Origin: Nitrosospira sp. Nsp11
Lineage (GTDB): Bacteria; Pseudomonadota; Gammaproteobacteria; Burkholderiales; Nitrosomonadaceae
Reading direction: 5' to 3'
Assembly (NCBI RefSeq): GCF_900142705.1
Contig: NZ_FRBV01000009.1
Location: 49,339-113,338 of the forward strand
DNA length: 64,000 nucleotides
The position numbers were made by a program, and so were the translations under genes. Below the pieces are notes generated by a model. The model was given only the letters and a program-made list of their open reading frames with translations. It made no database searches and was not told the origin of the DNA. Each line of letters opens with the position of its first letter. The first letter of the stretch is position 1. Below are positions 27,615-35,040 of this stretch, one piece after another.

Positions 27615-28359
27615 ATCGAACTCCGAATCTGGGAATAATAGCGGACATTATGCCCTAATTTTTCCCAATGGATGCATTCCTGGAAGAAATAATTCCAAGA
27701 GTTCTTGCGACCACGCTAACCACGCAAACCAACGATGGGGTCAAGTCTTGTTTCTTGTCAATTGTTGCTGTTTCACAATGCGACTCACCCCGGCAGTAAT
27801 GCAATCTGAAATGATCCCCGATCTCCTTCAAACTGTAACCACCGCTGGCATAAGCATCGAAGATCGCCTCATCTCGTCCGTGGGCCTCGGCGATCTGAGC
27901 TAACGGTTTCGGTGGTAGCCGTCGTTGGGCGGCAGGGATTTCCTGATAGGAAGCATCTGAATCGAAAGTGCGCTACAGGCTCGCCACAAATTCATCTGAA
28001 CCCAGAAAAATCTGGTTCTTCAATTTCTCCCACGGCGCCGGTTGATTTCTCCCGTCTGCCACAAACGCCCTATGGCCTCGCTACGATGCTCAGAAAAGGC
28101 AGCTAGGCCACCCCAGCGGGAGGTAGTGAAATGGAAGATCGGAAGAGCTCATGCACCCTCTCTAGGCCGACACAATCATCGAGTCCGCGGCTGGCGTCGC
28201 GATATGGATTTATCTTCCAAAGACATAAGTACTACGCCTTACCCCACTAATTGATATTGAGTTCATTTCTGGGCACAAGCGGCTCAGCATGTTGGGATCA
28301 CGCGCAATGTGATCTTGCCGGCTGAGTACCAGATATGTCCGGAATCGGAGTAAACCTAT
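27615..28359. other. Gap holding the RAYT remnant and unassigned sequence
   Basis: About 745 bases between the methyltransferase start and the PLD gene stop. The RAYT remnant fills 27741-28080. The rest (28081-28359) shows no coding signal I trust. A 15-base stretch at 28136-28150 matches a common sequencing-adapter core; see findings. Confidence 0.6.
27741..28080 (-). pseudogene. Decayed REP-associated tyrosine transposase (RAYT) C-terminal half
   Basis: Reading the minus strand from 28080 gives a RAYT-like C-terminus: RAFVADGRNQPAPWEKLKNQ and IFLGSDEF, an in-frame TAG (27973-27975), then EIPAAQRRLPPKPLAQIAEA and ASGGYSLKEIGDHFRLHY. Near 27789 one extra G breaks the frame; removing it restores VSRIVKQQQLTRNKT and a TGA at 27741-27743. 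The N-terminal catalytic HUH/tyrosine half is missing. So this is a dead transposase with truncation, a nonsense codon and a frameshift. No clear REP palindromes are visible around it. Confidence 0.75.
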
Positions 28360-30012
28360 TTAGGTAGTACCAAGAAATCCGATACCAGAGAACAAAACCC
28401 TTTGTCGCGATTGTTCAGTGTCACCGAAATAAATATTTCGCCAAGAATCGTCCGTCTTGAGGAATTGAGGTTTCACGTTGGGGTTGTCCTGATTCTTTGA
28501 AGCCCACTCGCGAAACGCGTAGTGATTCCAGAGCCGGAAAAATTCCGTTAGATAAATGTCAGCCACCGTCGTGTTGCCTTTTATCACCAGCATGTTCTCA
28601 TCGTTGGCATTGGTCGATGCATTGGAGAAATTCGCTGATCCTGTAACTACTATTGGCGCCGGGCCCAGCGGGTCGATCAGCATGAATTTCGTATGTATGT
28701 AAGGTACATGCGAATTCAAGCCGCTCAACTTCTCCTTTAGCCACTTATCAAAACTGTTTACGCGAATCGTGCTACCAATAGCGAAACGATTAAAAGGCAA
28801 CTTCCGCAGCCGCAACACTTCTGCTTCCTGTTCAGGTCGATTGCCGTCATTATCAAGCAAGCCGTAACGCAAGCCGCTAAAAGGTGTTTCAAATACAGGG
28901 ATAAATGCTTTATTGATGCCAAAGGCAAAGGCCATGCACAGCATCGACTGCGCCGCGGCGGCTTGTTGCGCATACCAGGAAAGCAGTTTTAAGCCCGAGC
29001 GGGGACTAAAGAGTACGATTGATCCTTTTTCCGAAGAATCGCTTGAGTCGGGTGTTGGCGTCAGCCTCTCTACATCGGATCGCAGCGAGACAGAATCCGG
29101 ATCAGCTACGAGCAAATTCCAATAGTCCAGATAAGCGCTTGCAACCGCGCCGTCGTTTACTACATGCCCTACGTTGGAATGTCCGAAGATACCCCCAATG
29201 CTGATATTCGTCGAGCCCGTAAAAACTGCTTGCGGTTTATGCCCTTTCAATAGCACGATAAATTTGTTGTGCGCGATGGCGCTCGGATTCGCGATTCTTT
29301 TCTCGCACAAACCATCGATTCCAATTCTTTGTACGGCTGCATCATTGGTCCTGGAAACGTCCGGGTCACGACCATCGTAAATGATCCTTACATCAACGCC
29401 TTGGTCATTTGCTTTTTTTAGTGCTTCCAAGACAACTTCATCGGTAAACTGATAGGCGGCAACACGTAACTGCCATTCGCTATCCTCCGCGCGCGATAGA
29501 AACTCGAGTAGCGCTTCCATAAGACCACGCGAAAGCCAGTCAAAAGCTGGTTTTCCCACCGCTTCGGGGCTTTGGTTTTTAAAGCGATAAGCATACTCCT
29601 GGCTGGCTGCGGCCCCGCGATTGAACCATACCTCGTGTTGACCGTTGTCTTCTTTTTCGGTCTGAACACGAATGGCGATCTCATCCTCTTCCTTTAGGCT
29701 CTTAGGCGAACCCTTCAGGGCAACCATGCGATAGGTATAGTCGTGCCCGGGTTTCGCGCTAAAATCGGACCAGGTGAACCCCTGTACCGGATGGGAGCGT
29801 AATGATGCCTTGCTGGTGCCAAGATCGGTTTCCGCGAACACTTTCGTCCCTTCCAGCCAATATGCTTCATTTTCCGTATGATCCGTACGGTGGATCGCAA
29901 AACCCAGCACGTCGTGAGAGTTAGCTTCGGTCATGCTCCAGCCAAGCAGCACCACATGCGTACCTGCGATCGCCTGCGTGGTCAAATTACCAAGTTGTTG
30001 GATAATCCGCAT
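28360..30012 (-). CDS. Phospholipase-D-like (HKD-domain) protein
   Basis: 550-residue protein with two PLD-superfamily half-sites: AHNKFIVLLKG...TGSTNIS (about residue 245-270) and HTKFMLID...VTGSANFS (about 445-470). Both keep the HxK and the Gly-Ser after it; the Asp of classical HKD is in the second site (FMLID). The N-terminal 120 residues resemble a fibronectin-type III or related beta domain (TYRMVALKG). No signal peptide is seen, so it may be cytoplasmic or exported another way. It may act as a nuclease or phospholipase. It starts 10 bases after the stop of a broken DUF2278 gene, which would have been its operon partner. Confidence 0.85.
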   Translation of the reverse strand: MRIIQQLGNLTTQAIAGTHVVLLGWSMTEANSHDVLGFAIHRTDHTENEAYWLEGTKVFAETDLGTSKASLRSHPVQGFTWSDFSAKPGHDYTYRMVALKGSPKSLKEEDEIAIRVQTEKEDNGQHEVWFNRGAAASQEYAYRFKNQSPEAVGKPAFDWLSRGLMEALLEFLSRAEDSEWQLRVAAYQFTDEVVLEALKKANDQGVDVRIIYDGRDPDVSRTNDAAVQRIGIDGLCEKRIANPSAIAHNKFIVLLKGHKPQAVFTGSTNISIGGIFGHSNVGHVVNDGAVASAYLDYWNLLVADPDSVSLRSDVERLTPTPDSSDSSEKGSIVLFSPRSGLKLLSWYAQQAAAAQSMLCMAFAFGINKAFIPVFETPFSGLRYGLLDNDGNRPEQEAEVLRLRKLPFNRFAIGSTIRVNSFDKWLKEKLSGLNSHVPYIHTKFMLIDPLGPAPIVVTGSANFSNASTNANDENMLVIKGNTTVADIYLTEFFRLWNHYAFREWASKNQDNPNVKPQFLKTDDSWRNIYFGDTEQSRQRVLFSGIGFLGTT

Positions 30013-30022
30013 AACAACTTAC

Positions 30023-30524
30023 CTAAAAAACAATTTTCCAGCCAGGCTGATTCGCTTGTTGCTTTGTGTAGGATACACCGTGCACCTTCAAACCATTCTG
30101 GTTCAGCAGTGTGATGATGTCTCCCTTATTGAATAAGGCTACTGGCGGTTTAACATCGACACGAAGCTTTATGCCGGGTTAGCTCAAGTGTGTCCCTTAG
30201 CCGCATCCTGGCTTTTTGCTTGTCGGCCAATGACACCCATCCAGCGAAATGGACGCGATCGCTGGTATTTAGCAAAAGAACCCACCTCTTCTCGGGGATT
30301 CCTTGGAATTCACCAGCGCGGAGACGATGCGAACCAACCCATCGGACGCTGATTCAGTGAGCTGAGGCAACAGGATCCGGGTTCACCGGCTTGCCTTCCT
30401 CAGGCACACTCAATGTATGCCCTGTTACATCGTCGGTATGCCAGCTTTGCGACTGAATGGATATTAACCAAGCAAATGTTAGCCCTTGGTGCTGCGTTCC
30501 ACTGTACGTTCCCCCACATAAAAT
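30023..30524 (-). pseudogene. Frame-shattered DUF2278/lamin-tail gene, C-terminal part
   Basis: The minus strand encodes, in successive frames, pieces of one protein: SIQSQSWHTDDVTGHTLSVP (DUF2278 end), then DGLVRIVSALVNSKESP, then EKRWVLLLNTSDRVHFAGW and VSLADKQKARMRLRDTLE, then VALFNKGDIITLLNQNGLKV and HGVSYTKQQANQPGWKIVF with a TAG at 30023-30025. The last pieces form a lamin-tail-type beta domain. At least three frameshifts separate them and the N-terminal half is gone (stop codons upstream of 30524). It ends 10 bases before the PLD start. The family call rests on remembered similarity. Confidence 0.7.
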
Positions 30525-30581
30525 TTATTGGTGGGTCACAGCTGAATCCTCATCCTTCTTTTCCGGCCCTTCATACTGGAG

Positions 30582-31403
30582 TTACCGGCCGATGCCGCGT
30601 GGCACGATTCTTTCAATTCTTTGTGCCAGCGTGGCGGCTGATAACTCGCCAATACGACGATCAACCAGCGCACCCTTTGCATCAAAGAACAAGGTTGTTG
30701 GCAATCCTTGAGACTGGGTCTGGCTACTGAGTTCGATACGGGGATCGAGCAACACGTTATCAAGGTTGAGCCGTTCCCGATCCAGAAACCTCTGAATCGC
30801 ATCGGCCGATTCACCCTGGTTGGCAAAGACAAAGATCACTTCTGGATTGTTCTTTTGTGCGTCCCGCAGTACCGGCATTTCCCGTATGCAAGGCGGGCAC
30901 CATGTGGCCCACAGGTTGACCACCGTCGGCTTGCCGGCCAGTGAACTAAACTGGACACGACTGCCATCAAGGCGAACCAGCTCAGCTTGTGGCATCTGCA
31001 CTGGGACGGCAAAGACCGCCGTTGCGGCCACTGCGCCAACTGCCCAGGCGGCTCCTCCGGTCAATGCCGCTAGCAGCAGAGGGCGTCGCCCTTCTCGCAC
31101 CCGGCATGCATACCAGATGACGCCGGCCACAGCAGCCAGAATACCCGCTGCCGGTGAGAACCCGCCATCAAGAATATTCAGAATACTCAATGGCGCGCTC
31201 TGGTACATATCAAAATAGGCAATCACGAAGAAAAGTCTCGCTGCTATCAGGGAGGCAATGAAAACCCTCCAAAGAAGCGGCTCGACATCAACGTTTTGTC
31301 GCCCTCCTATCCGCTTGGCGACGAACGAACCGATCAGCATCGCACCCAGCAACAGCAAAAAATTGATGTGAAACGCAATCAGTCCGATGTTAATGAAATC
31401 CAT
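30582..31403 (-). CDS. Lgt-like membrane domain fused to TlpA-type thioredoxin
   Basis: 273 residues. The first 130 hold about four membrane helices (AFHINFLLLLGAMLIGSFVA, VFIASLIAARLFFVIAYFDM, SPAAGILAAVAGVIWYACR, LAALTGGAAWAVGAVAATAV), with RLFFVIAYFDMYQSAPLSIL and DGGFSPAAG resembling part of prolipoprotein diacylglyceryl transferase. The C-terminal half is a periplasmic TlpA/ResA-type thioredoxin domain with VNLWATWCPPCIREMPVLR, the WCPPC redox site, and a cis-Pro region GLPTTLF. It probably reduces disulfides of exported proteins or supports cytochrome c assembly. GAGG precedes the ATG. No neighbouring partner is obvious. Confidence 0.83.
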   Translation of the reverse strand: MDFINIGLIAFHINFLLLLGAMLIGSFVAKRIGGRQNVDVEPLLWRVFIASLIAARLFFVIAYFDMYQSAPLSILNILDGGFSPAAGILAAVAGVIWYACRVREGRRPLLLAALTGGAAWAVGAVAATAVFAVPVQMPQAELVRLDGSRVQFSSLAGKPTVVNLWATWCPPCIREMPVLRDAQKNNPEVIFVFANQGESADAIQRFLDRERLNLDNVLLDPRIELSSQTQSQGLPTTLFFDAKGALVDRRIGELSAATLAQRIERIVPRGIGR

Positions 31404-31825
31404 TATGTGCCTCGATTAACGCAGACGTGTCCCGAAGGGAAAGAGCCTTCGCCCAGTGCTCCCTCTCGAAACCAACTTTTGAACGCCTCTCCCCAATAAA
31501 TGAGTATATTGGAGGCTTCAGGACAATAACGGGTTGCTCGTGGCATACATGCTCGGCACCTACTATAGCAACGCTTTTAAACAGGCCCAACAGAAGCTAA
31601 CGCCACTGACTTCTGGCTAGTCCTGGCCATCAGATCTTGACCTCTTACCGTCTCAATTTGCCGTTCCCGGTATTTATGCCTCGATTTATATGCACCGATT
31701 TATAAATCCCCATTTCCTGAATTATTGCGAATCGGCTTCAGTATGGACGTAAACGATCAGCAGAACGACACGGGCGATTAACGTATCTAAAAAGGATCGG
31801 TCTCTGCATTTAAACAGGTAAGACT
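31404..31825. other. Gap upstream of the TlpA-like gene, possible 66-residue ORF
   Basis: About 420 bases. A minus-strand frame (31390-31590) encodes 66 residues including HEQPVIVLKPPIYSFIGERR and overlaps the TlpA-like start by 14 bases. I recognise no family and no ribosome site, so I leave it uncalled. Nothing else stands out. Confidence 0.35.
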
Positions 31826-32098
31826 ATGAAAGCTCTGTTTGTGGCTTTAACAGCATGCGCACTGACGAGCGAAGTTATCGCGTACGACCGCAACCGGAGT
31901 ATGGGGGAAGAGTGGCAGCAACAAAGGGGAACAGCTGATATGCAAAGAATAGAAGAAGCCGCCAGGCAGCGGGAGAGTGAACATAATACTCGGATGCAGC
32001 AGCTTGATGGCCAGCAGAAAATCTTCCAACTAGAAAACGAACGGCGGCAAAGACAGCTTGAGCTGGAACAATACAGGATCTGGTTATGGACTAAATAA
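31826..32098 (+). CDS. Small secreted Gln/Glu/Arg-rich hypothetical protein
   Basis: 90 residues starting at ATG 31826 with an AGG-type ribosome site. The N-terminus (KALFVALTACALTSEVIA) is a plausible signal peptide with cleavage near VIA-YD. The mature part is almost entirely a charged helix rich in Gln, Glu and Arg (heptad-like QQLDGQQKIFQLENERRQRQ), probably a coiled coil in the periplasm. I do not recognise a family. It is isolated in the accessory region. Confidence 0.6.
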   Translation: MKALFVALTACALTSEVIAYDRNRSMGEEWQQQRGTADMQRIEEAARQRESEHNTRMQQLDGQQKIFQLENERRQRQLELEQYRIWLWTK

Positions 32099-32197
32099 AT
32101 GTGTAGACGAGAACTTTCGTGCGACCCATCCCACTCCAATACTACGGACGTAATTTATCGCTCTTTCTTTGGATCAAAATAACTATTTTGTAGACAA

Positions 32198-32216
32198 AAT
32201 ACTTTAACAAAGTATT
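32198..32216. terminator. AT-rich hairpin downstream of small ORF
   Basis: AATACTTT and AAAGTATT form an 8-bp stem with loop AAC, about 100 bases beyond the stop of the preceding small gene and 145 before the convergent one. It could be a weak bidirectional terminator. Confidence 0.3.
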
Positions 32217-32360
32217 GAAAATCATACTCCTCGTGATCTTCTATCTGCCATTCACACAAGGGGAATCATTTCCAAGCCTACGTTGGCCTCAACGCCAGCA
32301 CATTTAACCCAGGCCACGATTCGCTGGTAGTAGCCTTTATACGGGGAGATTTCCCTCCGT

Positions 32361-32693
32361 CTAGAATTTGATCCCCGCACTAACTGCCTCATATACCTTT
32401 TCACTGAATGCGGCAGCTTGGTGCGTGATCTCCTCCTCCGCCTGTTCTTTGACTCTTCTGGTTTCCGATAATTTTTCGCCTATTCGGGATGCATTTTTCC
32501 ATAGCGCACTGCATATGGGATCGTCGAGAATATGCTTCTTCTGTGCGATGTGAGCGGCCAGGCCACTCAGGAACTTATCGTTCGTCCCTGAAAAGAAGCC
32601 GCCTACGTTACATATCTTGTAGTCCTTCTCAACCGCAAAACTCGGGCTTGAAAAGATTAAGAAAAGCACAATTGAAAACCACTTTAGTCCCAT
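32361..32693 (-). CDS. Small secreted hypothetical protein
   Basis: 110 residues with a clear signal peptide (KWFSIVLFLIFSSPSFA, cleavage before VEKDY) and an AAGGGA ribosome site 5 bases before ATG 32693. The mature domain has two cysteines (YKICNVGG and DDPICSAL), which could form a disulfide, and a helical C-terminus. No known family is recognised. It is convergent with the preceding small secreted protein. Confidence 0.62.
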   Translation of the reverse strand: MGLKWFSIVLFLIFSSPSFAVEKDYKICNVGGFFSGTNDKFLSGLAAHIAQKKHILDDPICSALWKNASRIGEKLSETRRVKEQAEEEITHQAAAFSEKVYEAVSAGIKF

Positions 32694-32882
32694 GATAGTC
32701 CCTTAGAATAAGCATCTAGCTCGGCCACGGCTGTAAACAGACCGCGGATGGGCCGCATTTACATATATGACAGCGTAACCATAATATGAGATTCAGTCTC
32801 AAATAGTATGACTTATATCAAGATTTAATCGACCTTCTTCTTCCATCGGCCCTCTTCAATCTTTTGGGCATTGAGATGAAAA

Positions 32883-33374
32883 ATGGCGGCTTCCGTAATC
32901 CTAACGAAAAGACGAGGCTGTTTAAAGCAATTGATGTCAAAAAGCGCTGACCTTCGGTTTGCGGCGGTATTCGAAGCCACTAAAGGCATCCTGGTGTTCG
33001 CTACGGCCTGTGCAATTTTCAAATTCATCCATATCGATGTGCAAGAGGCTGCAGAACAGTTGGTCAGCCGTTTCCACCTGAACCCCGCCCGCCGTTATCC
33101 TCGAATTTTTCTGGAGATCGCTTCCAACCTCAACGATACCCGGCTGCTTGCATTGGGCTTCGGCGGGATAGCGTATGCTGTGGTGAGGTTGGTTGAAGCC
33201 TATGGGCTGTGGCATAGCAAGCGATGGGCCTGGATATTTGGCATGATAAGTGCGGGGCTATATATTCCAATCGAGATTTTTGAGTTGGTCAAGCGGGCTA
33301 ATTGGGCAGAGGCCGTTCTTTTTCTCGTCAACCTTCTGATCCTGGTTGTTTTATTGCGCGGTCGGCCCCGCTAA
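32883..33374 (+). CDS. DUF2127 family membrane protein
   Basis: 163 residues with four predicted membrane helices: AVFEATKGILVFATACAIFK, LLALGFGGIAYAVVRLVEAY, WAWIFGMISAGLYIPIEIFE and AVLFLVNLLILVVLL. The pattern FEATKGI...VRLVEAYGLWHSKRWAWIFG...YIPIEIFEL is characteristic of DUF2127, whose function is unknown. The start could be ATG 32883 or ATG 32934 (MSKSADLRF); the second matches the usual family N-terminus better, but ribosome sites do not decide. The last gene of the accessory stretch. Confidence 0.75.
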   Translation: MAASVILTKRRGCLKQLMSKSADLRFAAVFEATKGILVFATACAIFKFIHIDVQEAAEQLVSRFHLNPARRYPRIFLEIASNLNDTRLLALGFGGIAYAVVRLVEAYGLWHSKRWAWIFGMISAGLYIPIEIFELVKRANWAEAVLFLVNLLILVVLLRGRPR

Positions 33375-33639
33375 TATTGCACGGGTTTGAGAAATTCTGA
33401 AAGCCGCCGCTTATGTCACCAGGGCTATCCTTGCGAGCGAGGGCGGGTTAACTATACGAGGTCAAGTGCCTTATAATAGCCGAACAGGTTACGCTTGCGC
33501 ACGAATTAGACCATAAAACGGTCAGCATTGATTTGCAGTACCTTATATTGACTGATCGCATGAATTGCCGCTATACGATAGCACCGACTGATCCAGTGGT
33601 CACCTATCTGAATCTGATATTTCCTGCCAGGACCTGGAT

Positions 33640-34683
33640 GTGAAAGCCCCTTTACCTTTATTGCGCGCCCGACCCTACGTTGCTCCCGCATGGCTCCGAG
33701 GGGGAAATGCGCAAACGATTTATCCCTATCTGCTTTCCCGCCCTTCGATCGCTTACCGGCGTGAGCGTTGCGAACTGGACGACGGCGATTTCATCGATAT
33801 CGACTGGCTGGACAATCAACACGATGCGCCGCTGGTCGTTATATTTCACGGGCTCGAGGGGGGTTCATGCAGTCATTATGTCCTGAGTATCATAAGGACG
33901 CTACAAGGACTGGGCTGGCGCGGGGCAGTGGTGCACTTTCGCGGTTGTTCAGGAACGCCCAATCGGTTGCCGCGCGCATATCACGCCGGCGATTCAACGG
34001 AAATTGATTGGGTCCTCCGCCGAATACGCGAGCAAAACAAATATCAGAACTCCGCTGTGCCTGTTTTTGCGGTCGGGGTATCGCTGGGTGGCAATGCCTT
34101 GCTGAAATGGCTGGGTGAGCAGGGCAAACAAGCCCGTCAATTACTCGATGGTGTTGTAACAGTTTCCGTACCGCTGGATTTGGCAGCCGCAGGCAGGACT
34201 CTGGCTTCGGGTTTCAATTTGTTTTATACCCGTCATTTTCTCGATACCCTGAAGCGCAAGGCGCGGGATAAGCTGGATCGTTATCCCGGCCTGTTCGATT
34301 CGGCCGCGTTAGCAGCGTGCACTACACTATATGAGTTCGATAATATCGTAACTGCGCCACTGCACGGTTTCCGCGACGCCGAGGATTACTGGAACCTATC
34401 CAGCAGCAAGCCGTGGCTCAAGCATATCTTCGTGCCAACACTTGTGATTAATGCGCGTAACGACCCGTTTATGCCGGCTTCTGCATTGCCCCGGCCGGAA
34501 GATACTTCACCTGCGGTCATTCTGGAGTTTCCCGAAGAGGGAGGGCATGCGGGATTCCTGGACTCGCCATTTCCCGGCAGGCTGACGTGGCTGCCGGAAA
34601 GGATTATAAGTTTTTTCAGGGAGCAGGAGGTTGGGCTGCACTACGATTCGCAAACGAATCTACCCGAACTCCGGGCTTCTTAG
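33640..34683 (+). CDS. YheT-family alpha/beta hydrolase
   Basis: 347-residue alpha/beta hydrolase of the YheT/ABHD1-3 family. The N-terminus YVAPAWLRGGNAQTIYPYL is diagnostic; the nucleophile elbow is VGVSLGGN, the acid lies in NARNDPFMP and the His in EEGGHAGF. Members act as esterases or lipases on unknown substrates. The start is GTG at 33640. The 265-base gap before it contains a TATAAT at 33472-33477 without a convincing -35. It is not in an obvious operon. Confidence 0.88.
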   Translation: MKAPLPLLRARPYVAPAWLRGGNAQTIYPYLLSRPSIAYRRERCELDDGDFIDIDWLDNQHDAPLVVIFHGLEGGSCSHYVLSIIRTLQGLGWRGAVVHFRGCSGTPNRLPRAYHAGDSTEIDWVLRRIREQNKYQNSAVPVFAVGVSLGGNALLKWLGEQGKQARQLLDGVVTVSVPLDLAAAGRTLASGFNLFYTRHFLDTLKRKARDKLDRYPGLFDSAALAACTTLYEFDNIVTAPLHGFRDAEDYWNLSSSKPWLKHIFVPTLVINARNDPFMPASALPRPEDTSPAVILEFPEEGGHAGFLDSPFPGRLTWLPERIISFFREQEVGLHYDSQTNLPELRAS

Positions 34684-34722
34684 CAGCTCGGTAAAACAAC
34701 GCAACGCCACCCGTTGTAATCA

Positions 34723-34953
34723 TCACTTTCCTTGCCCGTTACCAGCTACAGCTGTTTCCCATAATGGGATTTCTTCTGTCGACGGATAGCTGGCGATGAT
34801 TGTACTTTCCAGCCTCAATCCGTATCCGCATGTGGCATTTTTCTTGCGTGCCGTGACTCGTGCATCTTCAGGTTCCAGAAGTTCATAGTTAGCCAGAGTT
34901 AAGGTGAGGTGGGCAATGGAAGGCTTCCCCGGTGTAAAATTGAGATCCGGTTT
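34723..34953 (-). pseudogene. Unrecognised truncated coding fragment
   Basis: The minus strand between a TAA at 34954-34956 and a TGA at 34723-34725 encodes 76 residues with protein-like composition (GKPSIAHLTLTLANYELLEP, then TCGYGLRLESTIIASYPSTE), but no ATG or GTG start. It is probably the 3' remnant of a lost gene. I do not recognise the family. The remainder of the 357-base gap upstream of dnaE shows nothing else. Confidence 0.35.
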
Positions 34954-35040
34954 TTACGCTATTTTGAATTGATCACTTGATTCAGGATCTGCGCTTCCGC
35001 AATCCGCTATTAATTCCGAATATCGAGACCCTTGAGCAAC

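Noticed and set aside
31390..31590. 66-codon minus-strand frame overlapping the TlpA-like start
   Set aside because: No family, no ribosome site; kept only as a note on the gap.
33472..33477. TATAAT upstream of the YheT-type gene as a promoter
   Set aside because: No acceptable -35 at 16-18 bases and more than 160 bases from the start codon.
23860..33600. A full integrative element with attachment-site repeats
   Set aside because: I could not find a second copy of the tRNA-Lys 3' end or an integrase, so island borders remain unproven.
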